A stretch of 64,000 nucleotides of DNA from Rummeliibacillus pycnus_A (GCF_044359855.1 NZ_CP132291.1:1736001-1800000), one strand, 5' to 3'; counted from the first letter of the stretch, positions 16,172 through 25,261 are shown. Notes: generated by a model not told the origin, from the sequence alone. Numbers and translations: made by a program.

Positions 16172-17896
16172 TCAACTCTCTATTAATTGCACCATTTTTT
16201 CAAAGAAACAATCGGCAAGATAATAGCCTCGAGAGTTTATTGCATTATTATCAAAATTTTTTATTTCCCATTCAATGTTTCTTTTTTTCCTTGTTGTAAG
16301 AGCAAACTTGCGCTTATTTTTAAATAAGAGTTCTTTAACTTGAGGGTATTTAGAATCTTTATATGCAGGTAGTTTCTCTAATAATTTCCTGTCCCCCAAG
16401 TCATTATTTATTGGTTTTTCCAATACGGTTAAATTGCCAATACGATATTCGGAAGATTCTTCACTTGCAGTAGCATTTCCTTTGGGAAGAATATGCTCTA
16501 TGGAATAATCATCATCATCTTTTGTTCGATACTGCTCGCCTGCGCCATGATTTACCGTATCAAGCCAATTATTGAGCGTATAAATAGCATATGTAGATAG
16601 TAATTTTTCTTCTCTGCGCCTATACCAATCTCCTTTATCTGCCCATCGTAGACTAGAGAATAGCTCTTCAAAATCTTCTTTTTCAGGTAGAAGTTCTGAC
16701 ATTATATTTTTTAGATTTTTAATTTCTTTTTTTATTTCTAAACCTGTAACACCAGTTGATGTAACTTTTTTGCTAAATTTGATATAAGCATCATCTAAAT
16801 CAGAAAATTCATAATTTACCCCTAACCTTGACCAGCCTATCACTTCTTTTCCGATAACTGAGGGAGGAGGAGTAATTGCACGAGCAAATTCAAAAGCAGT
16901 TAATAATTCTAAGAGGCTAATCTTTCCATCAAAAGTTACATCTGCCATCGCAATGATAACGCTGAATACTTTTGAAGATGGAGTTATTTTCAGTAGCCAA
17001 TTTAAATTTCTCCCTAGTCTATTATCACTCCCAGTATCATTTCTTCTCCAGCTTTCTATTTTGGTCGCCGTATTTAATAAACTATCTAAAAATGATAAAT
17101 AATGAATTGGTTTTAGTTCTTTTTCAAAAGAATTGTACAAATTTTCTTCAGAAAGATCATATCTCGTTTCCCACCAAAGAGGTATAAATGATTCAATTGT
17201 CATATTAAAACTTGAAATAGCTTTTTGAATACTTCTCCATTTTTCTAATGCTTGATCATTATTAGTTGGACCTGAATTTCTTTCTGTTTCATAAAATATT
17301 TTGTGTTTAATTAAATCAACGTCATCTAGCCTAAGACCACGAGTATTTAATCGTCCAAAAAGAAGATTGCTTTCAATTTCGTCATCAATTACAACAATAG
17401 AAATTTGAGTATTATATATATGATTCAAAAGTTTTTCTGAATCCAGAGTATTATCAGAAATCATTTTTTCAAAATAAACCTTTGCTCGAGCTAAGCTGGA
17501 ACGTTTTTCTTCCTGTTTCAACTTTTTACCTTGTGCTAATTTTATCCATAAATCATTTTTAGATTCAGTAAATTTCAAAGGAAGTTTTTCGTCTGCTTCA
17601 TATTTCTTGCCAAGTGATAGGATGAACAATAAAATCGTAACAATACGTTGCTGTCCATCAACAATCTCATATTCATTCTTATCTTTGTTGTAAAAGACAA
17701 GAATATTACCCCAATAATCGGTATAAATACCATTTTTTCGAAAAGAATGTCTCACATCATCAATAAATTCTTTCCATTGCTCCTCCCGCCAAGAATACTC
17801 TCTTTGATATATTGGAATAGAAAATATTTTCCCATCATCAAGTAAGCTAGAAAAGATTTGTTTCATGGTTGTTTTTTGCGATACTTTTACTTCCAT
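16172..17896 (-). CDS. DUF262/HNH (GmrSD-like) protein encoded in the BcgI-like operon
   Basis: The 574-residue protein has a DUF262 domain with IPIYQREYSW (27-36) and DGQQR (80-84), a long helical middle, and a C-terminal DUF1524-type HNH domain with IEHILPKG (466-473). Its ATG follows the stop of the specificity-subunit gene with a single base between them (TAATATG), so translation is almost certainly coupled. It differs clearly from the DUF262 protein at 10809-12629. The coupling suggests it acts with the restriction-modification enzyme, perhaps against phage DNA whose modification defeats BcgI-type cutting; that is inference. Confidence 0.85.
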   Translation of the reverse strand: MEVKVSQKTTMKQIFSSLLDDGKIFSIPIYQREYSWREEQWKEFIDDVRHSFRKNGIYTDYWGNILVFYNKDKNEYEIVDGQQRIVTILLFILSLGKKYEADEKLPLKFTESKNDLWIKLAQGKKLKQEEKRSSLARAKVYFEKMISDNTLDSEKLLNHIYNTQISIVVIDDEIESNLLFGRLNTRGLRLDDVDLIKHKIFYETERNSGPTNNDQALEKWRSIQKAISSFNMTIESFIPLWWETRYDLSEENLYNSFEKELKPIHYLSFLDSLLNTATKIESWRRNDTGSDNRLGRNLNWLLKITPSSKVFSVIIAMADVTFDGKISLLELLTAFEFARAITPPPSVIGKEVIGWSRLGVNYEFSDLDDAYIKFSKKVTSTGVTGLEIKKEIKNLKNIMSELLPEKEDFEELFSSLRWADKGDWYRRREEKLLSTYAIYTLNNWLDTVNHGAGEQYRTKDDDDYSIEHILPKGNATASEESSEYRIGNLTVLEKPINNDLGDRKLLEKLPAYKDSKYPQVKELLFKNKRKFALTTRKKRNIEWEIKNFDNNAINSRGYYLADCFFEKMVQLIES

Positions 17897-17897
17897 A

Positions 17898-18929
17898 TTA
17901 CAACTTCCTTATTTTAGAAATTACTTTATTCTCCATACGCTTCATGTACTGTTCCATAAATTCAAAATCAGGTTGGTTATTCTTAGAGGGAAGCATAAAT
18001 TTTTCTGATTTGAATCGAACTAATGAATTAGCCCTCCCGTGATTAAATATTTCTTTATACTTTGACAAGATTCTAGAAATAAATAGTTGAGAGTACTTAT
18101 TTGCATCAAATTTTGCATAAAGTACAAAAACGTGTGAGTCAACAGCAAATTTAAATTCTTGATAATAAGCTAGACCTGCTCCACCATCCCCATCTTTATT
18201 CCATGTAATCACATTAGCAGATTTAATTTTCTTTTCATCAGTTGTGACAAATCCTTTGAGCCCATTTCCCATCTTTTTTGCAGAAATCAAAGGCAGATTT
18301 CCTTTGGGAAGAGCATCCATATTGCTCTCGTTACCTCTTTCTTTGTTTACAACAAAGTAATCAGAAATAAGAAATGGTTGCCATTCCAGTTCATTCAACT
18401 CCCTCTCATCACTTATTTCGTGGAATTCAGGAAGTTTGTAGGTATCATTGATTTGATTTGATTTTTCACGGATATATTCTTCCATAAACCCCCAGTCAGG
18501 AGTACCCTCATCATTTACTGGAAGAACAACTTTTTTCTTTTTTAGACGTCCAAGAGTTGCTCCATTACCTCCCCAGTTCAAAACAGCAAGTTGTTTTTTG
18601 ATTATTGGTATTAAGAAAAAAGCAATATTCTTAGTCAGATGTTCATTGTAAAGAATTTGCACGTTTTGCCCTGTATAAAAATCTGATTCTTGATAAAATA
18701 CAGTCTGAGTATCAAGGCCAATAATAATTACATTTCCTTTATTGATGTCTTGAGGTTGTTCTGAAACAAACATATCTAAACCATTATTATTTTTACTTCT
18801 AGTTATATATGGATATTTCTTTTCACCATTATCAATGAGTTTGTTCTTATCAATCCCATTCAAAGTTGCATGGAGTGTGAAATATTTCTCATCTCCCAAA
18901 CTAAAAGTTTTCCATTCTCTATTTTTCAT
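17898..18929 (-). CDS. Specificity (B) subunit of a BcgI-like restriction-modification enzyme
   Basis: 343 residues from ATG at 18929, where GAGGTGG is 3 nt upstream; an in-frame ATG at 18977 lies inside the previous gene. BcgI's B subunit is about 341 residues. There are two tandem target-recognition domains, each ending in a similar segment (PDWGFMEEYI and PDFEFMEQYM) as in S subunits built from two half-sites. It would direct the A subunit to a bipartite sequence. The start overlaps the A-subunit stop by 11 nt, and the stop lies 1 nt before the DUF262 gene. Confidence 0.82.
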   Translation of the reverse strand: MKNREWKTFSLGDEKYFTLHATLNGIDKNKLIDNGEKKYPYITRSKNNNGLDMFVSEQPQDINKGNVIIIGLDTQTVFYQESDFYTGQNVQILYNEHLTKNIAFFLIPIIKKQLAVLNWGGNGATLGRLKKKKVVLPVNDEGTPDWGFMEEYIREKSNQINDTYKLPEFHEISDERELNELEWQPFLISDYFVVNKERGNESNMDALPKGNLPLISAKKMGNGLKGFVTTDEKKIKSANVITWNKDGDGGAGLAYYQEFKFAVDSHVFVLYAKFDANKYSQLFISRILSKYKEIFNHGRANSLVRFKSEKFMLPSKNNQPDFEFMEQYMKRMENKVISKIRKL

Positions 18930-20829
18930 CTGCCACCTCGTCAAACAAATATCCTCGCCCATGCGTGTACATATCAAATTGAAAAGTCAGATAATCTGCA
19001 ATGGTCTTTTCGAAATCTTCGTCAGTTGGAATTTCGTCATTGAAGTAGAAAAAGCTGTGTAGCCATTCATCTTCGGCTTGAATGATTGATTTCACCATAA
19101 ATTTCGTGGTGTAATCTTCGTTATCGCCATTGATAACATCAAAAAGAACTTTTCTCTTTTCATCAGCTGAACCATCATCAACTAAACCAATATGTTTACG
19201 CACAACAAATCCATCATCTTCAAAATTGATGAATTTGACTTTTTTATTTTCGGGGTGTGGCTTCCCAGCTTCAAAAACAGCGATAACTGGATTAGTCCCT
19301 ACACCGTGAAAAGTTGCTTTATTTGCTGTGATAACCATTTCTAGAGTATGATTTTCTAGGATTTTTTTCTTGTATTCTTTTTCTTCTTTGGATTTACCTA
19401 CCATTGTAGATTGAGGAACAATAACAGCAAGTTTACCACCAACGACAAGCATTTCTAGAGCATGCTTGATAAATGAAATTTCAGTCAGCGTTTTATCTGT
19501 TTTCCCTTGAGAGTATGGAGGGTTAAATAAAACCTTGTTGACTTTTTTATCTTGCATTTCTTGACCAGCCACAGTAAACATATCTGCGAGTTGAAGATTG
19601 CTTTTGCCGTCTCCTCTTAAAATCATGTTTGTAGTCGCAACTGTAAACATCTTCTCTTGCATTTCAATGCCTAAAAGTTGATGTCGCTTGATATGCTTGA
19701 TTTCATCTGGTTTTTTTGCTTTTGAGGTCATGCGGTTCATGGCAGAAATCAGAAATGCACCACTTCCGCACGCAGGATCAAGCACATAATCACTTGGTAA
19801 AATATCAATTAACTCAGCCATGAGCGTAGTAATATGATAAGGTGTGAGGACGATTCCAAGCCCATTTCCATCACTTCCACCATATTTGACAAATTCGCCG
19901 TAAAAATTACCGAGAATATCATAATTTGTATTTTGCTTAAAATGATGAATAACTTTACTATTCAGCTTATTTGTAAAATAACGTAAGGGTGTCATTCCTA
20001 GAGAAGAATTGATTTCATTCAAACGTACATTTGTTTTTAAAAAAGCAAATTTATTCAGCAGAATATCTGTTTTGGCTTGAGGCATCACTCCCTCACGGTT
20101 GATGTAAGTTTCAACGGCTTCAATAATTCGCATACCGTCTTTTTTGGTGTCATCGCCTATTAAATCATTTGCTTTGAATGTTCTCTCGTTGAGTGCCAAA
20201 AGAATAGCAGAAATAACGGTTGCTTTATTTTCACCCTCAAGTGAGGCATAGTTTCGTAAATCCTCATGCAATTCTTTAGCGACATTTTGCAATTCAAAAA
20301 TTCGCTTTTGTTCACTTGAAAATTCACCTAAAACGGTGATAGAATACCATTCATTGATATTATCAGGGTGTAGCTTTTGTAAATCAGTAATCTGTGGAAG
20401 AACTTTTTCAGAAATTTCATCATCTGTTTTATTGACAAGTACAGGTTGGATATAATGAGATTCTTCGTCTCCTGTTATACCAATAGCGATAACTTCATCA
20501 AATGAATCTGTTTTGTTGATAATGTGATGAGCATAATGTACTGCACCATTTACAGCATATCCACATAATGACGGTACATCTTTAGCTATTTCATGATTTT
20601 CAAAATTGATTAGTTTATCATTTTCTCTTTTATCTTCAATTACCAGAAGATAGTCTCCAATTTGCAAAACAAACTCAGGTTTTCCTATTCCTGTTCCACC
20701 TTGTTTGCTTGCTCCTTTGAGCGCCTTGGATATTTCAGGATTAGAAGAACCTTGTTCATCATATTTCACATTGAATTTTTCTATCTCACGTCTTACAAAT
20801 TGGTCGGTAGCTGTTGCTTCATTTGCCAT
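18919..20829 (-). CDS. BcgI-like fused endonuclease-methyltransferase (A subunit)
   Basis: 636 residues, matching BcgI A (about 637). An N-terminal PD-(D/E)XK nuclease shows PEF (51-53) and IEDK (64-67). A helical connector and an N6-adenine methylase domain follow, with DPACGSG (351-357) and NPPY (436-439). With the S subunit encoded next, one complex both methylates and cuts, and BcgI-type enzymes cut on both sides of the site. A TATAAT-like -10 box lies at 20874-20879 and AAAGGA stands before the ATG. All catalytic motifs are present. Confidence 0.85.
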   Translation of the reverse strand: MANEATATDQFVRREIEKFNVKYDEQGSSNPEISKALKGASKQGGTGIGKPEFVLQIGDYLLVIEDKRENDKLINFENHEIAKDVPSLCGYAVNGAVHYAHHIINKTDSFDEVIAIGITGDEESHYIQPVLVNKTDDEISEKVLPQITDLQKLHPDNINEWYSITVLGEFSSEQKRIFELQNVAKELHEDLRNYASLEGENKATVISAILLALNERTFKANDLIGDDTKKDGMRIIEAVETYINREGVMPQAKTDILLNKFAFLKTNVRLNEINSSLGMTPLRYFTNKLNSKVIHHFKQNTNYDILGNFYGEFVKYGGSDGNGLGIVLTPYHITTLMAELIDILPSDYVLDPACGSGAFLISAMNRMTSKAKKPDEIKHIKRHQLLGIEMQEKMFTVATTNMILRGDGKSNLQLADMFTVAGQEMQDKKVNKVLFNPPYSQGKTDKTLTEISFIKHALEMLVVGGKLAVIVPQSTMVGKSKEEKEYKKKILENHTLEMVITANKATFHGVGTNPVIAVFEAGKPHPENKKVKFINFEDDGFVVRKHIGLVDDGSADEKRKVLFDVINGDNEDYTTKFMVKSIIQAEDEWLHSFFYFNDEIPTDEDFEKTIADYLTFQFDMYTHGRGYLFDEVADEK

Positions 20830-21634
20830 TCTATTTGCATTCCTTTTCTTTGCCTGATTTTAACTATTCCTATTATAGCAAAATCGTGGACATGTAACCA
20901 TTCAAGAAATGTTTTGTACAGAGGTCCTATTCAAGATTTTTATTGGGCAAATTTTGGGGCAAAATATGATACTTATCGGTTATTATTTCCATATGATGTT
21001 GATTTTACAAAGTCTTACTTTCAGCAACAGAGAAATATGACATTGATTTGAATAAATAAAAAAAGCCCTTTATTTTCAACGGCTAAACGCTAATCATCAT
21101 TCTATTTTTTATCTGTTTTCGACTTTGTGTTTTATTTTGGAGTTATTATTCAGGTCATTCAACCATTGAATTACCTTTCATTTCATTCAATACTAGCAAA
21201 TTTCTAGAGTATATAAATATTATTGGATTAAAGGTAAAAGTGCCAGTTGTCGAAATTCAAGAATTAAGTGATAATTCTAAAGCAATGTTAATCGCTATTA
21301 CACTCTGTCAACTTTTCAAACTAAATCGATGCGGAAACGATGAATTTATCTAAGCCCTATCACTAATGAATTTTTTACTGTTGATTAATTATTTTTTCCA
21401 TATAGAATATGATAAGTTTATCCATGATTTCCAAGGTCTAAAAAATAATATTAATCCAAGAAAGGGATATTTAATTGTCCATATTTGTCCCATTGAATTC
21501 TTGTCCCTTAATGTTCAATTTATCGAGGTGTTCTAATGACCGTTAATAGGCATTGCATTTTATATAACCTCTCTCACTTTTATACTATCATTTTTATCCA
21601 TCTCCATATTCCATGCAGTACTTCATTCCTCTAT
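20830..21634. other. Intergenic stretch with coding-like remnants
   Basis: Besides the BcgI-like operon promoter it holds two plus-strand stretches that look like protein tails: about 20905-21051 (GPIQDFYWANFGAKYDTYRL then LFPYDVDFTKSYF) and about 21110-21355 (LEYINIIGLKVKVPVVEIQE then LSDNSKAMLIAITL). Neither has a start codon or ribosome-binding site. I recognise neither and treat them as debris. Confidence 0.3.
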
Positions 21635-21934
21635 TCACAATAATTCTTCTTTTTCATTCTGTGATATGATGATCTTAATAGTCTTTTCTTGTAATCCGAA
21701 ATGTTCACTCAGCTCAGGTATACTCATTCGCTTGTGTAACTTCATAATCTCTTGTGCAACCAACGCCTTTTTTTGCCTTCGTTTTATATTATTTCTTTCC
21801 AAAATCCGATATACTTCGGTTTTACTAATACCAAACTCCTTACCAATAGTCGGTGCGCCCAATTTTTCCATTACATACATTTGAATAACCTTTTTCTCTA
21901 CTACTGTCCTTCCTAACTTCTGAATGCTATTCAT
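21635..21934 (-). CDS. Small helix-turn-helix protein coupled to the LAGLIDADG gene
   Basis: 99 residues with two resolvase/Trfa-like helix-turn-helix segments: GAPTIGKEFGISKTEVYRIL (about 26-45) and MSIPELSEHFGLQEKTI (about 71-87). The ATG overlaps the stop of the preceding gene by 8 nt, so the two are translationally coupled. The HTH pattern resembles the N-terminal HTH repeats of the upstream LAGLIDADG protein, so they may recognise related DNA. It may be a regulator or a DNA-binding partner; the function is not known. Confidence 0.6.
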   Translation of the reverse strand: MNSIQKLGRTVVEKKVIQMYVMEKLGAPTIGKEFGISKTEVYRILERNNIKRRQKKALVAQEIMKLHKRMSIPELSEHFGLQEKTIKIIISQNEKEELL

Positions 21935-22859
21935 CTATATCACCTTTTTTATATGCATTTGAAAGCTTTTTCCTTTTATTTTCTTTATATAATGCACTTC
22001 CATCACTATATAAGATATCGTTTAGCTCGTTGAGGTTTTCTCTCCCTCGAACATACACTCTAAATAGCCATGTTTGATTTGGTTTCTCAAGTTGCAATTT
22101 AGGATCCAGTTGATATTTTTGAAGTATATCATAGAATGATAAAGCAAAGGATTCACTAGCAGTTACAAAACCAGCTTCTCTTTTTGAAAAGTGTCCATCA
22201 CCATCAAAAAGCCCTCTCAACGATGAGGGAATAAGTTCTTCAGGAATTTGTGGCATTTCCAATGTTTTTGATTTGTTAGGATGTAACTTAAAATTATCCA
22301 TTAATGAACGGGCCATTTTTTTACTTCTAACGATTAGAGAAGGAACTCCATATTCATATTCATAAATAATATGTTCATCTGCCCCCATTTGATATGCTAT
22401 CTTTTTTAGTAAATTATAATCCTTTTGTATGATAGAGAAACCTAAAAGATCTTTATGGATGGTTCCATCTGTTTGTATAAGCGCAACTATATACATAACT
22501 TCTGGGTTCAAAAAATTAAAGAAGTTCTCATTTACAATATGCTTTCTAGGTTGAGGTCTTATTTGAACACCATTCTCTCTTAATATACGCAGTACCGAAT
22601 CACCTGATATATCTCCGAATTTCTTTCCCATTTCAACAGCTGTTACTTTTTGTGAGGCATTATACATTTTGATCATTTCATTAACCTTCTCATCCGATAG
22701 ATTTATTCTAGGATTCCTACCCGGTGTGATATTGTTCTTCTTTAAAAATCGATATACCCCGCTTCTATCTTTATACTTAGAATATTTTACGATTTCTTTC
22801 ATTGGCATACCACTCAAATACCAAGAAATAATTTCATTTTCGTTTAATAACTTGTCCAT
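21927..22859 (-). CDS. LAGLIDADG homing-endonuclease-like protein with N-terminal HTH repeats
   Basis: 310 residues. The first 105 hold two HTH segments (MKEIVKYSKYKDRSGVYRFL and VTAVEMGKKFGDISGDSVLR). The rest is a two-motif LAGLIDADG domain with YIVALIQTDG (123-132) and LRGLFDGDG (214-222), each keeping the acidic residue needed for metal binding. It is free-standing, not inside an intron or intein. Such proteins either cut DNA to spread themselves or act as regulators. A hairpin covers its Shine-Dalgarno sequence, and it is coupled to a small HTH gene. Confidence 0.75.
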   Translation of the reverse strand: MDKLLNENEIISWYLSGMPMKEIVKYSKYKDRSGVYRFLKKNNITPGRNPRINLSDEKVNEMIKMYNASQKVTAVEMGKKFGDISGDSVLRILRENGVQIRPQPRKHIVNENFFNFLNPEVMYIVALIQTDGTIHKDLLGFSIIQKDYNLLKKIAYQMGADEHIIYEYEYGVPSLIVRSKKMARSLMDNFKLHPNKSKTLEMPQIPEELIPSSLRGLFDGDGHFSKREAGFVTASESFALSFYDILQKYQLDPKLQLEKPNQTWLFRVYVRGRENLNELNDILYSDGSALYKENKRKKLSNAYKKGDIDE

Positions 22860-22870
22860 ATTTTAAATTT

Positions 22871-22909
22871 TCCTTTGCCAGTAATTTTCAATATTAAATA
22901 TTGGCAAAG
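22871..22909 (-). promoter_or_regulatory. Hairpin sequestering the ribosome-binding site of the LAGLIDADG gene
   Basis: On the minus strand CTTTGCCA (22902-22909) is perfectly complementary to TGGCAAAG (22873-22880), and the second arm contains most of the AAAGGA Shine-Dalgarno sequence, 11 nt before the ATG. When folded it would block ribosome binding. The same inverted repeat could instead be a protein operator. Confidence 0.45.
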
Positions 22910-23112
22910 AATTAAAAATATATACCTATTCAAGTTAAATCTAACGAATGATAAAAAATATATAATAATACCATTAAAGAATATTACTTGAATAAATGGT
23001 ATAACATGGAGTTTATAGAGCAAATCGAGATTGGAAAAAGATTATGGATATGAAAAGATTTTCAAAAAAGTAATAAAAGAGATTTACTTTTATTCACATT
23101 AGGTAAACATTC

Positions 23113-23532
23113 ACTACTAGAATCTGGCTAGGAGTAGCAGGGTTAGTTGAAAACGAAAGTGGAGAATGGCTTGTCGTGATGAAACGTTATGGTAGACTTA
23201 AAAGTATGTGGTCATTGCCTGCGGGCTTTGTCAAAACAGGAGAAACCATAGATCAAGCTTGTCATCGCGAATTATTTGAAGAAACAGGTATCAATGCATC
23301 CATGCAAGGATTACTTGGAATACGAACAGGCGTAATAAGAGATGAAATTAGCGATAATATGGCGATCTTTTACTTAACTACGAATACACACGATCAACTG
23401 ATTAAAGTGCAATTAGATGAATTGTATGAAGTACGTTGGGTGACACCACAAGCATTAAAAGAAGACAAACGAACATCTATGCTACTTTTGGAAATAGTGG
23501 AAATACCTTTGAAAACTAAGCCTGCAGCATAG
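23113..23532 (+). pseudogene. NUDIX hydrolase, 5' end lost
   Basis: The frame opens after a stop at about 23104 and reads RIWLGVAGLVENESGEWLVV into a complete NUDIX box (GFVKTGETIDQACHRELFEE then TGI: G-x5-E-x7-REUxEExGU). The usual N-terminal start is missing and no ATG lies before 23176, inside the first beta strand. NUDIX enzymes hydrolyse nucleoside diphosphate derivatives. It sits just before yuiB, as part of a piece of core chromosome whose left break cut this gene. If ATG at 23176 is used, a shortened 118-residue protein results. Confidence 0.7.
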
Positions 23533-23688
23533 AGAGGATAGAACGAGATAATGTATTTGGTTATACAGAGTATAAATTGTTCTTTTAATTGAATAATTAT
23601 GTCAAAACGCAGAAAACCATACCTAGTCATTGAAAGCCTTGCATCAATCAGCTACACTTATGTGAGAGAAAATGGAGGTTTCAAACAT

Positions 23689-24018
23689 ATGACAGGTGGA
23701 TTTTCTATTATCCAATTAATCCTATCCATGCTAATTTTCTTAGTTATGTTCTTTGGAATTGGATTCTTATTGAATATGTTACTTCGTTCTACATGGTTCA
23801 TGGCAATTCTATATCCAATTGTCGTAATTTTCATAGTAGATAATGTTAGTTTCCTAGATTATTTCTTCAAAGCAGGTACAGCTTTTCCAGCTTTGGGACA
23901 TAAACTGGTATCATTACAACCAGCGGATATTCTTATTCTAGCTAGTGGATTGGTAGGGGCAATTGTCGCAGGGTTTGTAATGAAAATTTTACGTAAAATG
24001 GGTTATCAAATGTTTTAA
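23689..24018 (+). CDS. yuiB: YuiB-like membrane protein
   Basis: 109 residues from ATG at 23689; the longer frame from 23599 lacks a ribosome-binding site, whereas TGGAGG lies 9 nt before this ATG. It is hydrophobic, with FGIGFLLNMLLRSTWFMAIL typical of the YuiB family conserved in Bacillales, and three predicted membrane helices. Its function is unknown. In Bacillus it neighbours yuiD, and here a broken yuiD follows on the opposite strand. This is core-type DNA in the middle of a mobile element and may be a second chromosomal copy. Confidence 0.8.
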   Translation: MTGGFSIIQLILSMLIFLVMFFGIGFLLNMLLRSTWFMAILYPIVVIFIVDNVSFLDYFFKAGTAFPALGHKLVSLQPADILILASGLVGAIVAGFVMKILRKMGYQMF

Positions 24019-24048
24019 AAGCAGCGAGCGATTTTGCTCGCTGCTTTT
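24017..24048. terminator. Terminator after yuiB
   Basis: AAAAGCAGCGAGC pairs perfectly with GCTCGCTGCTTTT around a 6-nt loop, and works on both strands. It separates yuiB from the convergent yuiD fragment. Confidence 0.85.
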
Positions 24049-24093
24049 AACTTAGGTGCTGTTAAATCAATAGAAAATATTAACATTTCATTT

Positions 24094-24471
24094 TTAGATG
24101 ATCCACATCCGATTATCAATTTTTTTACTTAAAAGTATAAATAAGAATGGATAAATTATGCCTGTTAAGCAACCGAAAAATACTTCAATAGGACGATGAC
24201 CAAGTAGCGTTTTTAAGTCTTCAATTTTCTCATCACTATTTTTCTCAGGCAAAGCCTTTGCTTTTATAATAAGTGTTTGAAAATCTTTGTGCATTTGATT
24301 AATCACAATAGCCTGTTGTCCTGCTTGGTATCGAATACCAGATGCATCAAACATCACAACAATAGAAAATATTGCTGAAATGGCGAAAAGTGGTGAGGAT
24401 AGTCCTGATTCAATGCCAATGGCCGTTGATAAAGCTGAAACGGCTGCTGAATGAGAGCTTGGCATTCCAAG
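24094..24471 (-). pseudogene. yuiD: yuiD fragment (divergent PAP2/DUF212 family), N-terminus missing
   Basis: The frame runs from GMPSSHSAAVSALSTAIGIE through VVMFDASGIRYQAGQQAIVI to GHRPIEVFFG and the end. The matching part of YuiD-type proteins begins about 40 residues earlier, with an N-terminal membrane segment that is absent here. The match stops just before GMPSSHSA, and the next bases read as a truncated integrase on the other strand. The catalytic-like PSSHS motif is at the very edge of the break. It is probably not functional. Confidence 0.72.
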
Positions 24472-24472
24472 A

Positions 24473-24620
24473 AAAACTTGCGTATACCACAGCTATAGTC
24501 GGAACAGATATTATCATCATTCAGGTTATGATAAATCATAGTTCTCCAGCAATTACTTTAAGGCATATTGGTATTACACATGATGAAAAAGATCGGGCTG
24601 TTCTATCACTAGATTTGTAA
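24473..24620 (+). pseudogene. Integrase C-terminal fragment joined to broken yuiD
   Basis: The plus strand reads RKTCVYHSY (box II-like; compare RKTWGYH in Bacillus phage integrases). After a frameshift it continues IIIIQVMINHSSPAITLRHI, then GITHDEKDRAVLSLDL and a stop. The NHSSPAITLRHIG segment holds the box II tail, but the conserved nucleophile tyrosine position is replaced by histidine. It begins where yuiD ends, marking a recombination junction. Confidence 0.65.
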
Positions 24621-24711
24621 TTTTACTTCTTAAATGAAAGATATATGATAGAAGAAACTCGTTAGATAAAAAGCATCCGTATTTCTTTCTAAATTAGTAT
24701 GGTATGTATTT

Positions 24712-24743
24712 AAACAATAGAAGGGGAATCCAATCTATTGTTT
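24712..24743. terminator. Perfect hairpin of uncertain role
   Basis: AAACAATAG and CTATTGTTT form a stem of nine or more base pairs around a 14-nt loop in an otherwise empty stretch between the integrase fragment and the regulators. The flanks have few T residues. Confidence 0.35.
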
Positions 24744-24939
24744 ATTGATAAATAATAATTCTGCTTCATATTTATATCCGTATTTTGCGAAAGACATCGA
24801 CAAATCCAACTTCAAGATTTCATGATGTTATTCCCTCAATAACTCCTGTGTTTTCCCTTATAAGGTTTGATTTATATATTGCATTTTAAGTCCTCTTGTT
24901 TTCCTGTTTATTTAAATCGTGACATCATAGCTGCAAATA

Positions 24940-25029
24940 CTAACTTCTATTATTTGGATTGCTATGATTAGGAAAGATATAAATAAATGAATGCAAATAA
25001 GTACTAATGGAATAATCTGTTTGATTCAT
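24940..25029 (-). CDS. Possible 29-residue peptide after the XRE gene
   Basis: ATG at 25029 has a strong AAGGAGG nine bases upstream and lies 19 nt after the stop of the XRE gene on the same strand. The peptide (MNQTDYSISTYLHSFIYIF then 10 polar residues) has one short hydrophobic stretch. It could be a real small protein, or the start of a gene cut by a frameshift. Confidence 0.35.
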   Translation of the reverse strand: MNQTDYSISTYLHSFIYIFPNHSNPNNRS

Positions 25030-25048
25030 GGTCTATTTCCTCCTTAGT

Positions 25049-25261
25049 TTATTTTGTAATTAAAAACACATCTTGAAATTCGAGGCCTAATTGATTTGAT
25101 ATTTTTTTTGCAACTGCTGGACTCGGGCTTTTTTTATGATTAATAATTTGGTTAAAATAATTCTCACTCAATCCAGTAAGTCTTGAAAACTCACGTTGAG
25201 AATAACCTTTTTCAATTAACATAGTTCGTAGTACATCTGGATCTTTTACAATAATTTTCAT
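25049..25261 (-). CDS. XRE-family helix-turn-helix regulator
   Basis: 70 residues, almost entirely a Cro/C1-type HTH domain (YSQREFSRLTGLSENYFNQI) with a short tail. It is divergent from the second XRE gene at 25357, with about 95 bp between them that would hold both promoters and the operator. Such pairs usually control the switch of a replication or excision module, and replication genes follow. Confidence 0.75.
   Translation of the reverse strand: MKIIVKDPDVLRTMLIEKGYSQREFSRLTGLSENYFNQIINHKKSPSPAVAKKISNQLGLEFQDVFLITK

Noticed and set aside
16172..17896. DUF262 protein in the BcgI-like operon as a duplicate of 10809-12629
   Set aside because: Motif context differs (IPIYQREYSW versus QLPDFQRGWVW, EHILPKG versus HHIFPRK) and the middle parts share no obvious sequence, so they are separate acquisitions.
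20662..21051. 129-codon plus-strand frame over the start of the BcgI-like A gene
   Set aside because: Its first half is antisense to the A subunit. Only the tail beyond 20905 looks coding, and it has no start of its own.
22860..23112. LAGLIDADG gene as part of an intron or intein
   Set aside because: It has its own ribosome-binding site and flanking genes are not halves of a split gene, so it is free-standing.
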